Shown here: positions 45,038-53,843 of the stretch, piece after piece
How the letters are laid out: each line of letters begins with the position of its first letter
How positions within the stretch are numbered: the first letter of the stretch is position 1
DNA from: Candidatus Scalindua sp.
Lineage (GTDB): Bacteria; Planctomycetota; Brocadiia; Brocadiales; Scalinduaceae
Direction of reading: 5' to 3'
Assembly (NCBI GenBank): GCA_031316155.1
Contig: JALDRB010000003.1
Location: forward strand, 223,792-287,791
Length of the DNA: 64,000 nucleotides
Translations under genes and position numbers: made by a program
The notes under the pieces: model-generated
Database searches by the model: none
What the model was told of the DNA's origin: nothing
Seen by the model: the letters and a program-made list of their open reading frames with translations, nothing else

Positions 45038-46879
45038 TTACGCTAAATCCTTTTCAACCTGAAGATTGTCTATAATAAAACGTTGCCGGTCAGGAGTATT
45101 TTTCCCCATATAATAGCTGAGCAGCTGGATGATTGAATCTTTCTGGCCCAGCAGCAGCGGCTGCAGGCGAATATCGTTACCGATAAACTGTTCAAATTCC
45201 TGGGGTGAGATTTCCCCCAACCCTTTAAAGCGGGTTATCTCGGGGTTTTTGCCTAATATGTCTATGGCTTTCTGTTTTTCTTCTTCACTGTAACAGTAGA
45301 GAGTCTCCTTCTTGTTGCGAACGCGAAACAACGGTGTCTCCAGGATGTGTATGTGGCCATTCTTGACAAGGTCGGGGAAAAATTGTAAAAAAAATGTCAT
45401 CAGGAGCAGACGTATGTGCATGCCGTCCACATCGGCATCAGTAGCAATGACGACATTATTATAACGCAGATTCTCAATATCATCTTCGATATTCAGGGCA
45501 TGCTGCAACAGATTGAATTCTTCATTTTCGTAGACTACCTTTTTCGTCAGTCCGAAACAGTTAAGCGGTTTACCCCGGAGGCTGAAGACGGCCTGAGTCT
45601 CGACGTTACGGGATTTGGTGATTGAACCGCTGGCAGAATCACCTTCTGTAATAAAGAGCGTGCTTTCGTAACGCTGTTCTTTCTTTTGATCGTTATAGTG
45701 GATGCGGCAGTCGCGTAGTTTTTTATTGTGAAGATTGGCTTTTTTTGCCCGCTGGTTTGCCAGTTTCTTGATACCGGCAATCTCTTTTCGTTCACGTTCA
45801 GACTGAAGAATACGCTTCAGGAGCTTGTCTGCAGTATCTGAATGTTTGTGCAGGTGGTCGTCCAACTCTTTCTTTACAAAATCGTTAATAAATGTCCGGA
45901 TCGTAATTCCCGTTGGACTGATATTGGAAGAACCCAGCTTTGTTTTTGTTTGAGATTCAAAAACCGGTTCCTGTATGCGCACGCTGATAGCGGCCACAAT
46001 AGAAGCCCGGACATCAGTGGCGTCAAAATCCTTTTTATAGAATTCACGGACACTCCTGACCAAAGCTTCACGGAAAGCAGCCAGATGGGTACCTCCCTGA
46101 GTCGTATGCTGTCCGTTGACAAATGAGTAATACTCTTCACCATACTGATCGGTATGGCTGATGGCAAACTCGATATCTTTTCCGCGGCAATGGATAACCG
46201 GGTACCTCAGCGCCTCGGGGTCAGTTTTGCGAAGCAGTAAATCGAGAAGTCCGTTTTCTGAATGAAATTTCTGACCATTAAAGTTTATAGTCAGGCCGGC
46301 ATTGAGGCAGGCATAGTTCCAGAGTTGATTTTCAAGAAAATCAGGGATAAAGCGGTAATTCTTGAAAACGGTTTCATCCGGAGAGAAGATGATTGTTGTA
46401 CCGTTACGAAGGTCTGTCTTTGCAATTTTGTAGTCTTTCGTCATCTCACCTCTGGAAAATTCTATGGCCTTCATCTTGCCGTCCCGTATTGCCTGCACCT
46501 TGAAATAATTGGAAAGAGCGTTCACGGCTTTTGTGCCGATACCATTCAGACCTACTGATTTCTGAAACGCGTCCGAGTCGTATTTTCCACCTGTGTTAAT
46601 CCTGGCAACACAATCGAACACTTTACCCAGGGGGATACCGCGCCCGTAATCCCGAACCTGAACCTGGTGTTCGCTGATTTTAATTTCGATTGTGTTGCCG
46701 AACCCCATCACATGTTCATCGATAGCGTTGTCGATCACTTCTTTAACCAGAACATAGATGCCATCGTCCATGGACGATCCGTCCCCGAGTTTGCCTATAT
46801 ACATCCCGGGGCGAAGCCGGATATGCTCCTTCCAGTCCAGGGATTTTATCTGCTCTTCAGTATAAGTTGACTTAATCAT
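45038..46879 (-). CDS. parE: DNA topoisomerase IV subunit B (ParE-like)
   Basis: A 613-residue GHKL ATPase subunit. [27 protein letters not shown] (catalytic Glu and Asn/Asp of the ATP site), VRDYGRGIP and [14 protein letters not shown] mark the ATP domain; the TOPRIM domain has [12 protein letters not shown] and [15 protein letters not shown]; the end is [19 protein letters not shown] 46879 is the better start; the upstream in-frame TTG at 46915 lies in the dispersed repeat. It works with ParC. The gene is read on the minus strand from a region containing the repeat copy 3. Confidence 0.9.
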   Translation of the reverse strand: MIKSTYTEEQIKSLDWKEHIRLRPGMYIGKLGDGSSMDDGIYVLVKEVIDNAIDEHVMGFGNTIEIKISEHQVQVRDYGRGIPLGKVFDCVARINTGGKYDSDAFQKSVGLNGIGTKAVNALSNYFKVQAIRDGKMKAIEFSRGEMTKDYKIAKTDLRNGTTIIFSPDETVFKNYRFIPDFLENQLWNYACLNAGLTINFNGQKFHSENGLLDLLLRKTDPEALRYPVIHCRGKDIEFAISHTDQYGEEYYSFVNGQHTTQGGTHLAAFREALVRSVREFYKKDFDATDVRASIVAAISVRIQEPVFESQTKTKLGSSNISPTGITIRTFINDFVKKELDDHLHKHSDTADKLLKRILQSERERKEIAGIKKLANQRAKKANLHNKKLRDCRIHYNDQKKEQRYESTLFITEGDSASGSITKSRNVETQAVFSLRGKPLNCFGLTKKVVYENEEFNLLQHALNIEDDIENLRYNNVVIATDADVDGMHIRLLLMTFFLQFFPDLVKNGHIHILETPLFRVRNKKETLYCYSEEEKQKAIDILGKNPEITRFKGLGEISPQEFEQFIGNDIRLQPLLLGQKDSIIQLLSYYMGKNTPDRQRFIIDNLQVEKDLA

Positions 46880-46914
46880 ATCTTTTTTTAAGTTAAAAGT
46901 GCCTGAGGTGGACA

Positions 46915-47170
46915 AGCCAGAACCAAACAGGGGTTAATAAATAACAAATCTCAATTTACAAAGTCCAAACAAATTTCAAATTACAATGTTCGAATTATCA
47001 AACTAGTTTGTTTGGAATTTTAGATTTGTTCGTTGTGATTTGTTTGTTATTTGGAGCTTGTTATTTGGTGTTTACCCGCCCGGCCTATCAGCCATTCGGA
47101 TGGGTCAGATATCATGAAACACGCTATTAATAAATTTTTTGCCAAATATGGTTAAAATATTTTTGTTAAA
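46915..47170 (-). repeat. Dispersed A/T-rich repeat, copy 3 (inverted)
   Basis: Reverse orientation relative to copies 1 and 2: CCAGAACCAAACAGGGGTTA, AACAAATCTCAATTTACAAA, then AACTAGTTTGTTTGGAATTT and TTTGTTATTTGGAGCTTG, ending in the AAATATTTTTGTTAAA region shared with copy 1 (reversed). It stands immediately upstream of parE, so its promoter would lie in or beside it. Confidence 0.75.
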
Positions 47171-47410
47171 AGTGCCTGAGGTGAACTAAAGTGCCTGAAG
47201 TTAGAACTGCTTTTCCGCAACTTCCCGTCCGGTCAACAGGCCATTCGCCAGCCCCGTCCGTACCGGCCCTGGCGTGGCCAACGGGCCGAATGCGCTAACT
47301 CGAAAAATTTGCAGCTGAGCATAAAGATTAAAAAATCTTTGTCAATAAGAAAAATAAATAGCATATGCCTTTGTCAATTGATTACAGTTTCCTATTCTCT
47401 GTGATCAGAA

Positions 47411-47520
47411 TGATAATGTCCTATTTAAGCAAAGTAGAAATGTCCTATAGAAAAGGAGCTATAATACCCGAATTTAGTGGAGTGTATTATGGCTGGAAAG
47501 GACATTATCATTTTGGTATT
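47411..47520 (+). mobile_element. Left-end remnant of an ISNCY-like element
   Basis: GATAATGTCCTATTTAAGCA and AAAGTAGAAATGTCCTATAG are followed by ATG at 47489 and GCTGGAAAGGACATTATCAT, which would encode MAGKDIIIL, a typical start of a transposase. The frame is lost after about ten codons. Other words of the end (AAAGTAGGACATTTCTATTT) recur at 48641. The HEPN/MNT pair lies in between. The family name is a tentative inference. The interval 47171-47410 and 47521-47840 show no gene. Confidence 0.45.
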
Positions 47521-47840
47521 ACATAAAATTTTATTACGAAAATTCTACAATTTCCAAATAGAAATTTGAATTTTTTGCTTCCGACAAGGGATGGGATGAA
47601 CGTCCAAAACAGTTATGCATAACAGATGATTCTATAAGCAAAGCGTTCAGTGACTAGATTAATGATTTCGTCTGCCTACCCATAGGCAGGGATTACGGAT
47701 TGTAGATTCCTTTTTTTTGACAAGATTAACAGTATCTGCCGATTTGCGATTTTCTTTTTCTTACTTCTGTATTCTGGCTACCACCATTTATTTACTGCGA
47801 GTGTCCTGACTTCCTAAGAGAATAAATATTATACAATATT

Positions 47841-48239
47841 TTACATATTGTACTCACGCAAATACTTTTTTATGGTAGAGGAGATATTTTCTGTGGACTT
47901 TTTAGCATTCAATGCATCCTCTTTTGTATAGTGTGTAGGCCAATGAACAGGATATCTGGTATCAATATAAAATCTATTTAAGTAAATACATTCATCTTGA
48001 ATAATAGAAAGTGATGGTTCTTTTAAAAGGCATGTATTTAAAAGTTTAATCAAGTCATGAATTTTACTGAATTCCAAATCATAGGCTATGATAAACGACT
48101 TTAAATACTTCTCAGCAGCTTGCTGATAATGAAAGCAAATCTGAGCAAAGTAAGTGGAATTCTCTATAATGGAACTTGCAAATCCACTATCTTCATCAGC
48201 TTTTTTGATCCATTCTTCTATTAAACGCCTATCAACCAT
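47841..48239 (-). CDS. HEPN-domain protein (toxin of MNT/HEPN pair)
   Basis: A 132-residue helical protein: IEEWIKKADEDSGFASSI, CFHYQQAAEKYLKSFIIAYD (the HEPN YHxxQAxEKxLKA core) and KIHDLIKLLNTCL. The R-x4-H pair is replaced by RYPVHWP near the end, which is seen in the non-HepT HEPN group that also pairs with MNT proteins. It overlaps the nucleotidyltransferase gene by eight bases. It lies on the minus strand. Confidence 0.7.
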   Translation of the reverse strand: MVDRRLIEEWIKKADEDSGFASSIIENSTYFAQICFHYQQAAEKYLKSFIIAYDLEFSKIHDLIKLLNTCLLKEPSLSIIQDECIYLNRFYIDTRYPVHWPTHYTKEDALNAKKSTENISSTIKKYLREYNM

Positions 48240-48555
48240 AAAGAACTTTGCCTTCTTTGAATATCTTCCTTAAAAATGGATCACCAATCTTCAGTCTTTC
48301 ATTCACCTCTTCCGGTTTATAGACAAGCATATCAAGCGCTATATTTCTTTTAATAAGCCTGTCAAGTTCTCTCATACGATCGATTCCATAGTAAGGAGTA
48401 TCAGACTTAATTATTAGAAAATCAATATCGTTTATCTCATTGTCTCCCCATACAGCAGAACCAAAAAGTATTATTTTTTCTGGTTTATATTTATTAATAA
48501 GCTGCTGTTTGATATTTTCTATTTCAGTTAGAAGTTCGCTACTTTTCATTATCAA
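48232..48555 (-). CDS. MNT-type nucleotidyltransferase (antitoxin)
   Basis: A 107-residue protein with IILFGSAVWGDNEINDIDFLII (GS and D-x-D) near residues 29-50 and the PEEVNERLKIGDPFLRKIFK C-terminal segment common to this subgroup. It is upstream of and overlaps the HEPN gene. ATG at 48555 is the likely start; a second ATG lies two codons later. Confidence 0.75.
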   Translation of the reverse strand: MIMKSSELLTEIENIKQQLINKYKPEKIILFGSAVWGDNEINDIDFLIIKSDTPYYGIDRMRELDRLIKRNIALDMLVYKPEEVNERLKIGDPFLRKIFKEGKVLYG

Positions 48556-48628
48556 TTGTATATTGTTTTCTGATATTTAACTCGTTGATTATACTTACTC
48601 TATAGTTTGTGGACAAGAACTATATTTT

Positions 48629-48673
48629 AATTGTCAAGGCAAAGTAGGACATTTCTATTTAGCCTTGACAATT
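48629..48673. repeat. Perfect 12-bp inverted repeat, IS right-end remnant
   Basis: AATTGTCAAGGC at 48629-48640 and GCCTTGACAATT at 48662-48673 form a perfect 12-base stem around a 21-base loop that contains AAAGTAGGACATTTCTATTT, words also found at the element end at 47.4 kb. It could act as a hairpin end or terminator. Confidence 0.5.
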
Positions 48674-48816
48674 CTTCTTTTTCTTCTTGACAAAGTGACT
48701 TGGCCAATGTAGGGACAGAGTCATATATTAGCTAAATGTTTCACTTGCTTTTGCTGAATATTATCTCAACTTTGTAAATTGTTGTAAGCTTACAATAAAA
48801 CGAGAGGAGAGAAGTA

Positions 48817-49134
48817 ATGATGCAAAGATTGGTTTTGGCTTTTACGTTTCCGCATTTTTTCTTACCCGTATCTGCATTCTACGCAGAAAGCAAACTATAC
48901 ATTGTTAATGCCGTATTACGTATCATGTTTCGGTTTTCTCAAAATGTTTCAAATACAATCTCAAAATTTTCTCATTTTCAATCTTTCCTCTGTTCAAGGG
49001 GGGTATCGATCGTGAAACATATATTGCAGGTCATCACGAGCAGGCGTTATAAGAGGTTTTGTTATAGTTCTATAACATTTTTTCAAAGGGGTCAAATCCT
49101 TCCATGGCTACATTGCCCCTTTAGTTTATTGTAA
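48817..49134 (+). CDS. Hypothetical, possible exported protein (doubtful)
   Basis: A 105-residue frame preceded by GAGAGGAGAG about six bases before the ATG. The first 25 residues (MMQRLVLAFTFPHFFLPVSA) could be a signal peptide. The rest is basic and unlike any family I know. It is AT-rich and may be a remnant of a longer gene or non-coding. Nothing else is visible between 48674 and 49243. Confidence 0.25.
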   Translation: MMQRLVLAFTFPHFFLPVSAFYAESKLYIVNAVLRIMFRFSQNVSNTISKFSHFQSFLCSRGVSIVKHILQVITSRRYKRFCYSSITFFQRGQILPWLHCPFSLL

Positions 49135-49243
49135 AGCTTTAATAGTAAAAATTACTTGCAAGGTATTGTTATTAACTTACTCGAAGAAATCAGAAAACAA
49201 TGAAAAAATATTTGTCTTAATGTTATGACAGGATAAATGTAAT

Positions 49244-49432
49244 ATGAACAAAAACAGAAACTACGAAATAGTGATTTCTTTATCGGCGATAGCTACTGCC
49301 CTTGCTGTTTTGTTTGTATCCGTATGGCAAGGTATGGAAATAAGAATTCATAAACGTATGTCCGTTATTCCAAAATTATCTATAGATAGAAATTATTATG
49401 CAGATGTTTCAACAGTAATTAGTCGAGCCTGA
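49244..49432 (+). CDS. Small membrane protein, possibly truncated
   Basis: A 62-residue protein with one membrane helix (ISLSAIATALAVLFVSVW) and a short soluble tail (IRIHKRMSVIPKLSI). Longer proteins start in this way and have a soluble domain after the helix, so this may be the beginning of a truncated gene. Function unknown. Confidence 0.4.
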   Translation: MNKNRNYEIVISLSAIATALAVLFVSVWQGMEIRIHKRMSVIPKLSIDRNYYADVSTVISRA

Positions 49433-49514
49433 AAAATCTCGGATTCCTTACAAATAAAGGGAGAAAAGGGTTTTTGAGTGTGTTAAAATTGCAAGAAAAT
49501 AGTAAAAAACACTC

Positions 49515-49533
49515 AAAAACCGGAGGTTTTTTT
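49515..49533. terminator. Hairpin with T-run near hicA
   Basis: AAAAACC-GGA-GGTTTTT followed by further T is a short intrinsic-terminator-like hairpin, effective on the + strand and partly on the minus strand for hicA. It lies at the end of a larger inverted repeat (GGTTTTTGAGTGTGTT at 49469 and AACACTCAAAAACC at 49508). Confidence 0.45.
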
Positions 49534-49537
49534 ATGT

Positions 49538-49717
49538 TTAATCCAAACCAAGTTGTTTTTTTATAATGGCACAAAGACTTTCTTTTATTTCAGAATGGCG
49601 CGGCACAGGTGCTTTTTTACCATTTCTAGGATTTGTGTATATGTCATGTTTTTTCCCGTGGCGTTTCAAATAACAGCCCCCTTTGATTAGCTCCTTTATA
49701 AAATTGCCTCTCTTCAA
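49538..49717 (-). CDS. hicA: HicA mRNA interferase toxin
   Basis: A 59-residue protein translated from a TTG at 49717 that overlaps the hicB stop by three bases. GNFIKELIKGGCYLKRHGKK and the HDIYTNP, APVPRHSEI motifs match HicA; the catalytic His is in the KHDIY segment. HicA cleaves mRNA until HicB binds it. The gene is second in the operon, hicB first, the less common order. Confidence 0.75.
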   Translation of the reverse strand: MKRGNFIKELIKGGCYLKRHGKKHDIYTNPRNGKKAPVPRHSEIKESLCAIIKKQLGLD

Positions 49718-49920
49718 ACATCAACTCCAATTTCTTTAATCTTTACATCCTTGTTAGGTTGTATTACCTCATCTTCCATCATCATATGATAGGCATCTTT
49801 TATGTTTTCCTCTAACTCTTCAATGGTTTCGCCCTGGCTGAAGACACCTGGAATTTCCTTTAATCTTCCGACATACCAATTATCATCTATCCAATATTCT
49901 AAAGAAAAGTTCCTAATCAT
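49714..49920 (-). CDS. hicB: HicB-type antitoxin
   Basis: The 68-residue protein has the HicB partial RNase H fold: FSLEYWIDDNWYVGRLKEIP, GVFSQGETIEELEENIKDAY. It is short, and lacks the C-terminal DNA-binding helix-turn-helix. Its start ATG 49920 follows AGGAGG directly, a good ribosome site. It would neutralise HicA. The 287 bases upstream show nothing recognisable. Confidence 0.8.
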   Translation of the reverse strand: MIRNFSLEYWIDDNWYVGRLKEIPGVFSQGETIEELEENIKDAYHMMMEDEVIQPNKDVKIKEIGVDV

Positions 49921-50207
49921 ATTTCCTCCTGTTTAAATTTTGAGTACAAATATTTTCTTTAAGCTTCAATATCATCAATAAGGATTAAATTTTACATGAA
50001 TTTGTATTTATATTCAACCAATAATGACATGGATTAATGAATAAAAGGGGTGCAGTACATGGGTATATTTCCGCTTATTGTCTTATGAGTAACCATTATC
50101 ACATGGATTTGTCTGGCGTAAGGGGTTGATTTAAAAAATTACATCAATAAAGCGTGTGAATATGAAGTGGTAATAGTGGTGTATGAAGGCCTGGTACTTC
50201 TTGTTAA

Positions 50208-50474
50208 TTAAATCTTATTTTTGTAATATGTCCGGTCTTTATAGCCCAACAATAGTCTTGGAACGCTGACATCCTCATCAATCTCTTCCCAGTGGAGAAC
50301 TGTCCCTCCGCCACTAATTTCATATTTATCTCTTTGTTCCGGTGTTGCATTAAGTAAACGAGGAAAATATACTAACGGAATTGATAGTAGCCTTCCATCA
50401 ATGAGACTAACCCACATGTTATCATTATCAAACCATATTTTATTTGCTGAAGTTTCAAATGTTAAAGTGCTCAT
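50208..50474 (-). CDS. DUF2442-domain protein
   Basis: An 88-residue protein with the DUF2442 pattern: IWFDNDNMWVSLIDGRLLSIPL, YFPRLLNATPEQRDKY and GGGTVLHWEEIDEDVSVPRLL. Such proteins are found in toxin-antitoxin-like pairs with DUF4160 proteins. The upstream gene overlaps it by 20 bases. Activity is unknown. Confidence 0.7.
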   Translation of the reverse strand: MSTLTFETSANKIWFDNDNMWVSLIDGRLLSIPLVYFPRLLNATPEQRDKYEISGGGTVLHWEEIDEDVSVPRLLLGYKDRTYYKNKI

Positions 50475-50628
50475 TCCATTTCTCTTCCTTAATCAGATTT
50501 TTGTTTTCTCCTATCTTGTCTCTAAACTCGTTCAATTCTTTACTATTGAATCCGTAGTTACTGGCTAAAGAGACTAACAGTGTTTTATGATAGATAGTGG
50601 TATAAAAAAAGGATGGAGTTGGCGTCAT
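50455..50628 (-). CDS. DUF4160-like fragment (partner of DUF2442)
   Basis: A 57-residue frame whose second half (VSLASNYGFNSKELNEFRDK, and KEEKWNEHF at the end) resembles the C-terminal helix of DUF4160 proteins. The beginning (MTPTPSFFYTTIYHKTLL) does not. It overlaps the preceding gene's stop by four bases and the DUF2442 gene's start by 20. It may be a shortened or rearranged partner. Confidence 0.45.
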   Translation of the reverse strand: MTPTPSFFYTTIYHKTLLVSLASNYGFNSKELNEFRDKIGENKNLIKEEKWNEHFNI

Positions 50629-51005
50629 GAACCGTTTTCTTTCTTTGAAGTGAGGTTTACGTTAAGGCTAATGTCATATGACGTCCAGGGAGCAGACTCT
50701 GTACCAAACTGAATGGCCTCTACTCCACTGGTAACAATACCTTTAATGCATTGTTCGCAAACATCATTACCTTCAGGGCATTCATAACCGGATTCCCACT
50801 CAACAATTATTAGGTACCGTGCTGTGCTTGCGCAGTGTGCACATTTGAACTGATCGACATGAGAAGGAACAGGTTTTACACCTATTACTCGATCGAACCG
50901 AAAAAAATCTCCAAAATCGGGTTTAGGGATCTCAGGGTTTACGTAAACGTTTAAAACACGTCCATCGAGATTTCGTAGAACGTCATCAGGGGTGGCCCCT
51001 CCCAT
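50625..51005 (-). CDS. Hypothetical zinc-ribbon protein
   Basis: A 126-residue protein with two Cys pairs (CAHCAS near residue 55, CEQC near 84; a further Cys in YECPEG) in an arrangement suggesting a zinc ribbon. I do not recognise the family. A frame-consistent upstream extension (VGRYAAENHFKR) lacks a start codon, so the N-terminus may be truncated. It forms an operon with the two following genes. Confidence 0.45.
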   Translation of the reverse strand: MGGATPDDVLRNLDGRVLNVYVNPEIPKPDFGDFFRFDRVIGVKPVPSHVDQFKCAHCASTARYLIIVEWESGYECPEGNDVCEQCIKGIVTSGVEAIQFGTESAPWTSYDISLNVNLTSKKENGS

Positions 51006-51240
51006 CCTTTTAAAGTGATTTTCTGCGGCATATCTCCCTACCTCTCAGGGGTAAAGATCGGATTTGAATTAGCGTTACATACTGCCTTCTTATTTTACGG
51101 TTACTGGTACACGTATTATACTTTAACAGATGACTCATTATAATGACATTTGAGCATGTAAATAGTATCTAAAAATCAATGTATAGAAATAGTTGAAAGG
51201 TTACTTATTGAGAAAAATGAGTAATAAGCAACTGTTTCTT

Positions 51241-51657
51241 TTAATCTATTCTGCCTAAACGAGCGACAACGCATTCTTTTATATTCTCGGCAAGCTTATA
51301 CGCCTCTTGTGCCTGTACAATCTCTATAGTCTCAAAAGATATATTGCCAGGATAACGCCCTTCAACAACATAATCATTAAGAACCCGACCCGCTTCGACA
51401 AGTTGATCAAAATCGTCATCATAATCCGAACAATATTCAAGGAGTTCAACAATATCATGAGTTTTCTTTAACTCCCAGCCTTTTGATATGAGGTAAGCTT
51501 TTAAATATTTTTCAGCTGCCTCTTGACACAGGAAACAAATAGTATGACAGGCAGCATCATCACGTTCCAGCTCGTGTCCTGCAACGGCAAAATTCTCATC
51601 GGCAAATTTTAGCCATTCTCCTATAGTTTTATTCGGTGTTTTTTTGTTTTCTTTCAT
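51241..51657 (-). CDS. HEPN-domain protein (toxin of MNT/HEPN pair)
   Basis: A 138-residue helical protein with WLKFADENFAVAGHELE, CFLCQEAAEKYLKAYLIS and KKTHDIVELLEYC of the HEPN family. The R-P-R type end reads EGRYPG. The ATG at 51657 is chosen; a start at 51672 is possible. It overlaps the nucleotidyltransferase gene by about 29 bases. The interval 51006-51240 shows nothing else. Confidence 0.7.
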   Translation of the reverse strand: MKENKKTPNKTIGEWLKFADENFAVAGHELERDDAACHTICFLCQEAAEKYLKAYLISKGWELKKTHDIVELLEYCSDYDDDFDQLVEAGRVLNDYVVEGRYPGNISFETIEIVQAQEAYKLAENIKECVVARLGRID

Positions 51658-52003
51658 AAAGGACTTTTCCATCCTTAAAAATATGGTGTAAGTAAAAAGG
51701 ATTACGGTTCTTTAAATTTTCTGCTACCTCCTCAGGTTTTCGCACAATAATATCAATACCAAATCTTCTACCAGTCAATAAACGATCTATTTCTCTACGG
51801 ATTTCTCGATTTTTTTGTTGAGAATCTTTAATCACCAAAAGGTCTAAATCGCTATCTTGATCTGAATCTCCTCTGGCATAGGAACCAAAAATGAGAATCT
51901 TTTCCGGCTGAATAGAGCAAACAATTTTGTCTACAATATAATTGATTAAATCACCCGTTAAACGAGATGTTTTTAGTTTGAGATCTTTCTCTGATACATT
52001 CAT
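51629..52003 (-). CDS. MNT-type nucleotidyltransferase (antitoxin)
   Basis: From ATG 52003 (the frame extends to 52084 but the family match begins here) the protein has ILIFGSYARGDSDQDSDLDLLV with GS and D-x-D, and KPEEVAENLKNRNPF. It is the upstream partner of the HEPN gene. The 300 bases on its 5' side (52085-52384) show no gene. Confidence 0.75.
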   Translation of the reverse strand: MNVSEKDLKLKTSRLTGDLINYIVDKIVCSIQPEKILIFGSYARGDSDQDSDLDLLVIKDSQQKNREIRREIDRLLTGRRFGIDIIVRKPEEVAENLKNRNPFYLHHIFKDGKVLYERKQKNTE

Positions 52004-52384
52004 AGTGATATGGTAAATTGTTGCTGTGATTAAATCAATACAAATCAATTGAAAAGGAATTGAAATAGAGTGAAAAGAGGTCACTCATTTTGTGCCAAGA
52101 ACAAACAATAAGGTGAGGGGTTAGATTAAAAGGATTGGCAAGTGATTTGTGTTGTATCTTACTGGACAAATAAATAAAATACTAAGTGTGTAGAAGGAAT
52201 GGTGCAGGTGGCAGTTGCGAAAGGGCGCAGGAAAAAAGAAAATAAAGTACAGGAGTCAGAAGCCAGAATTTAGAGATAGTCTGACAACTTAAAAAAATTT
52301 TTAGGATTAAAATAAAAGTAAACGCTCACAGGTTTATAGTTCACCGTTCCGGGTTATCTTTTTTTTCGTTGACCGTTATTTAAA

Positions 52385-52819
52385 ATGGGAATACCTATTC
52401 AATCAAGTTACACTCATGCAGGCGGTATTGTCTGGAAAATGATCAAAAATGAGCCCCAGTTTCTAATTGTTACTCCCAAAAGCAATCCTTCTTACTGGGT
52501 ATTACCCAAAGGCCACATTGAAGAGGGTGAAAGGATTGAGGAGACGTCTATTCGGGAAGTAAGAGAGGAAACAGGTGTCGATGCCAGAGTAATTGCTGCT
52601 GTAGGGTCTACAAAGTATGAAACTGACAATGAATTTGTTCATGTAATGTTTTATTTAATGGAATTTTTAAAGGAGCAAGAGCATGACAAACACGAGGGAC
52701 GATGATCCAGGTGGTGTACTTTTCAAGAGGCGATAACCCTTTTAACATTTAGTGATACAAAACAACTGCTTAGTTTAGCTAAGCGCCGTTTAGAAGAAAT
52801 TATCAGGTTTAAAATATAG
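52385..52819 (+). CDS. Nudix hydrolase with an in-frame UGA
   Basis: The Nudix box [22 protein letters not shown] (residues about 40-61; the usual GX5EX7REUXEEXGU pattern) is complete. After 106 residues the frame meets a UGA at 52703-52705, then continues in the same frame with [15 protein letters not shown] and [15 protein letters not shown] to a TAG at 52817, which is the expected C-terminal helix. The product is either a truncated enzyme or a broken gene. It would hydrolyse nucleoside diphosphates linked to another group. Confidence 0.7.
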
Positions 52820-52914
52820 TTCTTGTTCGAAAAATAGAGAGGCAATATAAGCTATGAAGCCATGGAGCTTCATCTCACGAAGGAGAAGGGCAAGACTTGT
52901 GAGGGAGGAGAGGT

Positions 52915-53313
52915 ATGAAAAAATGGATGATTGTTCTGTTTCTGGTGTTGGCAGGATGCGTTTCAAGCAAACCTTTTGTTGCATCGAAAGCTTCATTTGG
53001 AACGGTAACTGGCAGGGTGCTTCTCATGAACGGTGAATCCGTTCGTTCTCAAACGGTAAATCTCCTCGAACTTATCGAGAGAAATGAGAAAGATTTTTTT
53101 TATCCCTATATGAAAATAAAGTTTGAAATTTCTGCCATCACTGTTACCGATAATAACGGAAGATTTGTATTTGAACAAGTCAGACCGGGGATGTACAGTG
53201 TTACGGTAGATGAGATTAAGGATGGAATGTTTAAGGTGCCGGTAGGAGAATCCAGGCAGGTCATGGCGGGAAAGCTGACTGATTTCGGGGATATTAGTAT
53301 GATGGTGGAATAG
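52915..53313 (+). CDS. Lipoprotein with carboxypeptidase-regulatory-like fold
   Basis: A signal peptide with lipobox LVLAGC (Cys at residue 15), and a 115-residue beta-sandwich domain of the kind found after carboxypeptidases: TGRVLLMNGESVRSQTVNLL, ITVTDNNGRFVFEQVRPGMYSV. It is a membrane-anchored periplasmic or surface protein of unknown role. A strong ribosome site (GGGAGGAGAGGT) precedes the ATG. Confidence 0.65.
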   Translation: MKKWMIVLFLVLAGCVSSKPFVASKASFGTVTGRVLLMNGESVRSQTVNLLELIERNEKDFFYPYMKIKFEISAITVTDNNGRFVFEQVRPGMYSVTVDEIKDGMFKVPVGESRQVMAGKLTDFGDISMMVE

Positions 53314-53424
53314 AAGTACAGCGTGGTTGTATAGCCCTTTTGCAAAAATTTTTTTTTAATTCCTGCACTAAACATGCAGAGAGACAAAGTTTGGTAAAAG
53401 AGCTATTTACATAAATTGTCACGA

Positions 53425-53790
53425 AATCCAATATAAAGCATCAAATAATAAAATACAAATAACAAACAAATTACAACTAACAAATCCAAAATTCTTTACC
53501 CTGTTAAATCATTTAGGATGATGTCATTACAACAACTTTCAAAAGTCTTATTTTTTATAAAAGCAAAAGAAAATGTCAGGATATGTATTTAACTGGGCGA
53601 GCAAACTGGTTTGAAAATTCGCCTGTCCGAATGACTTGTTCAGGCGGGAACATTGTAATTTGAAATTTGTTTGGGTTTTGTAAACTGAGATTTGTCTGCC
53701 TCTGCGCAGCACCTGTCTGCGCGTATCGCACAGGTAGACGCAGACAGGTGATTTAATTCACTCCTTATTCGGTTCCAGATTGTCCGGGTT
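53425..53790 (+). repeat. Dispersed A/T-rich repeat, copy 4 (interrupted)
   Basis: Left half with AAGCATCAAATAATAAAATAC and AACAAACAAATTACAACTAAC, then about 190 unrelated bases, then the right half with GAACATTGTAATTTGAAATT and TTGTAAACTGAGATTTG. A further insert (CTGCGCGTATCGCACAGG-type palindrome at 53705-53750) follows. It lies between the lipoprotein gene and the XXXCH gene, both of which end towards it. Confidence 0.65.
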
Positions 53791-53843
53791 AGTGGGTCTG
53801 GTAGAATATTTCATCAAAGTTGTATAACCTCTTGGTTCCTGCT

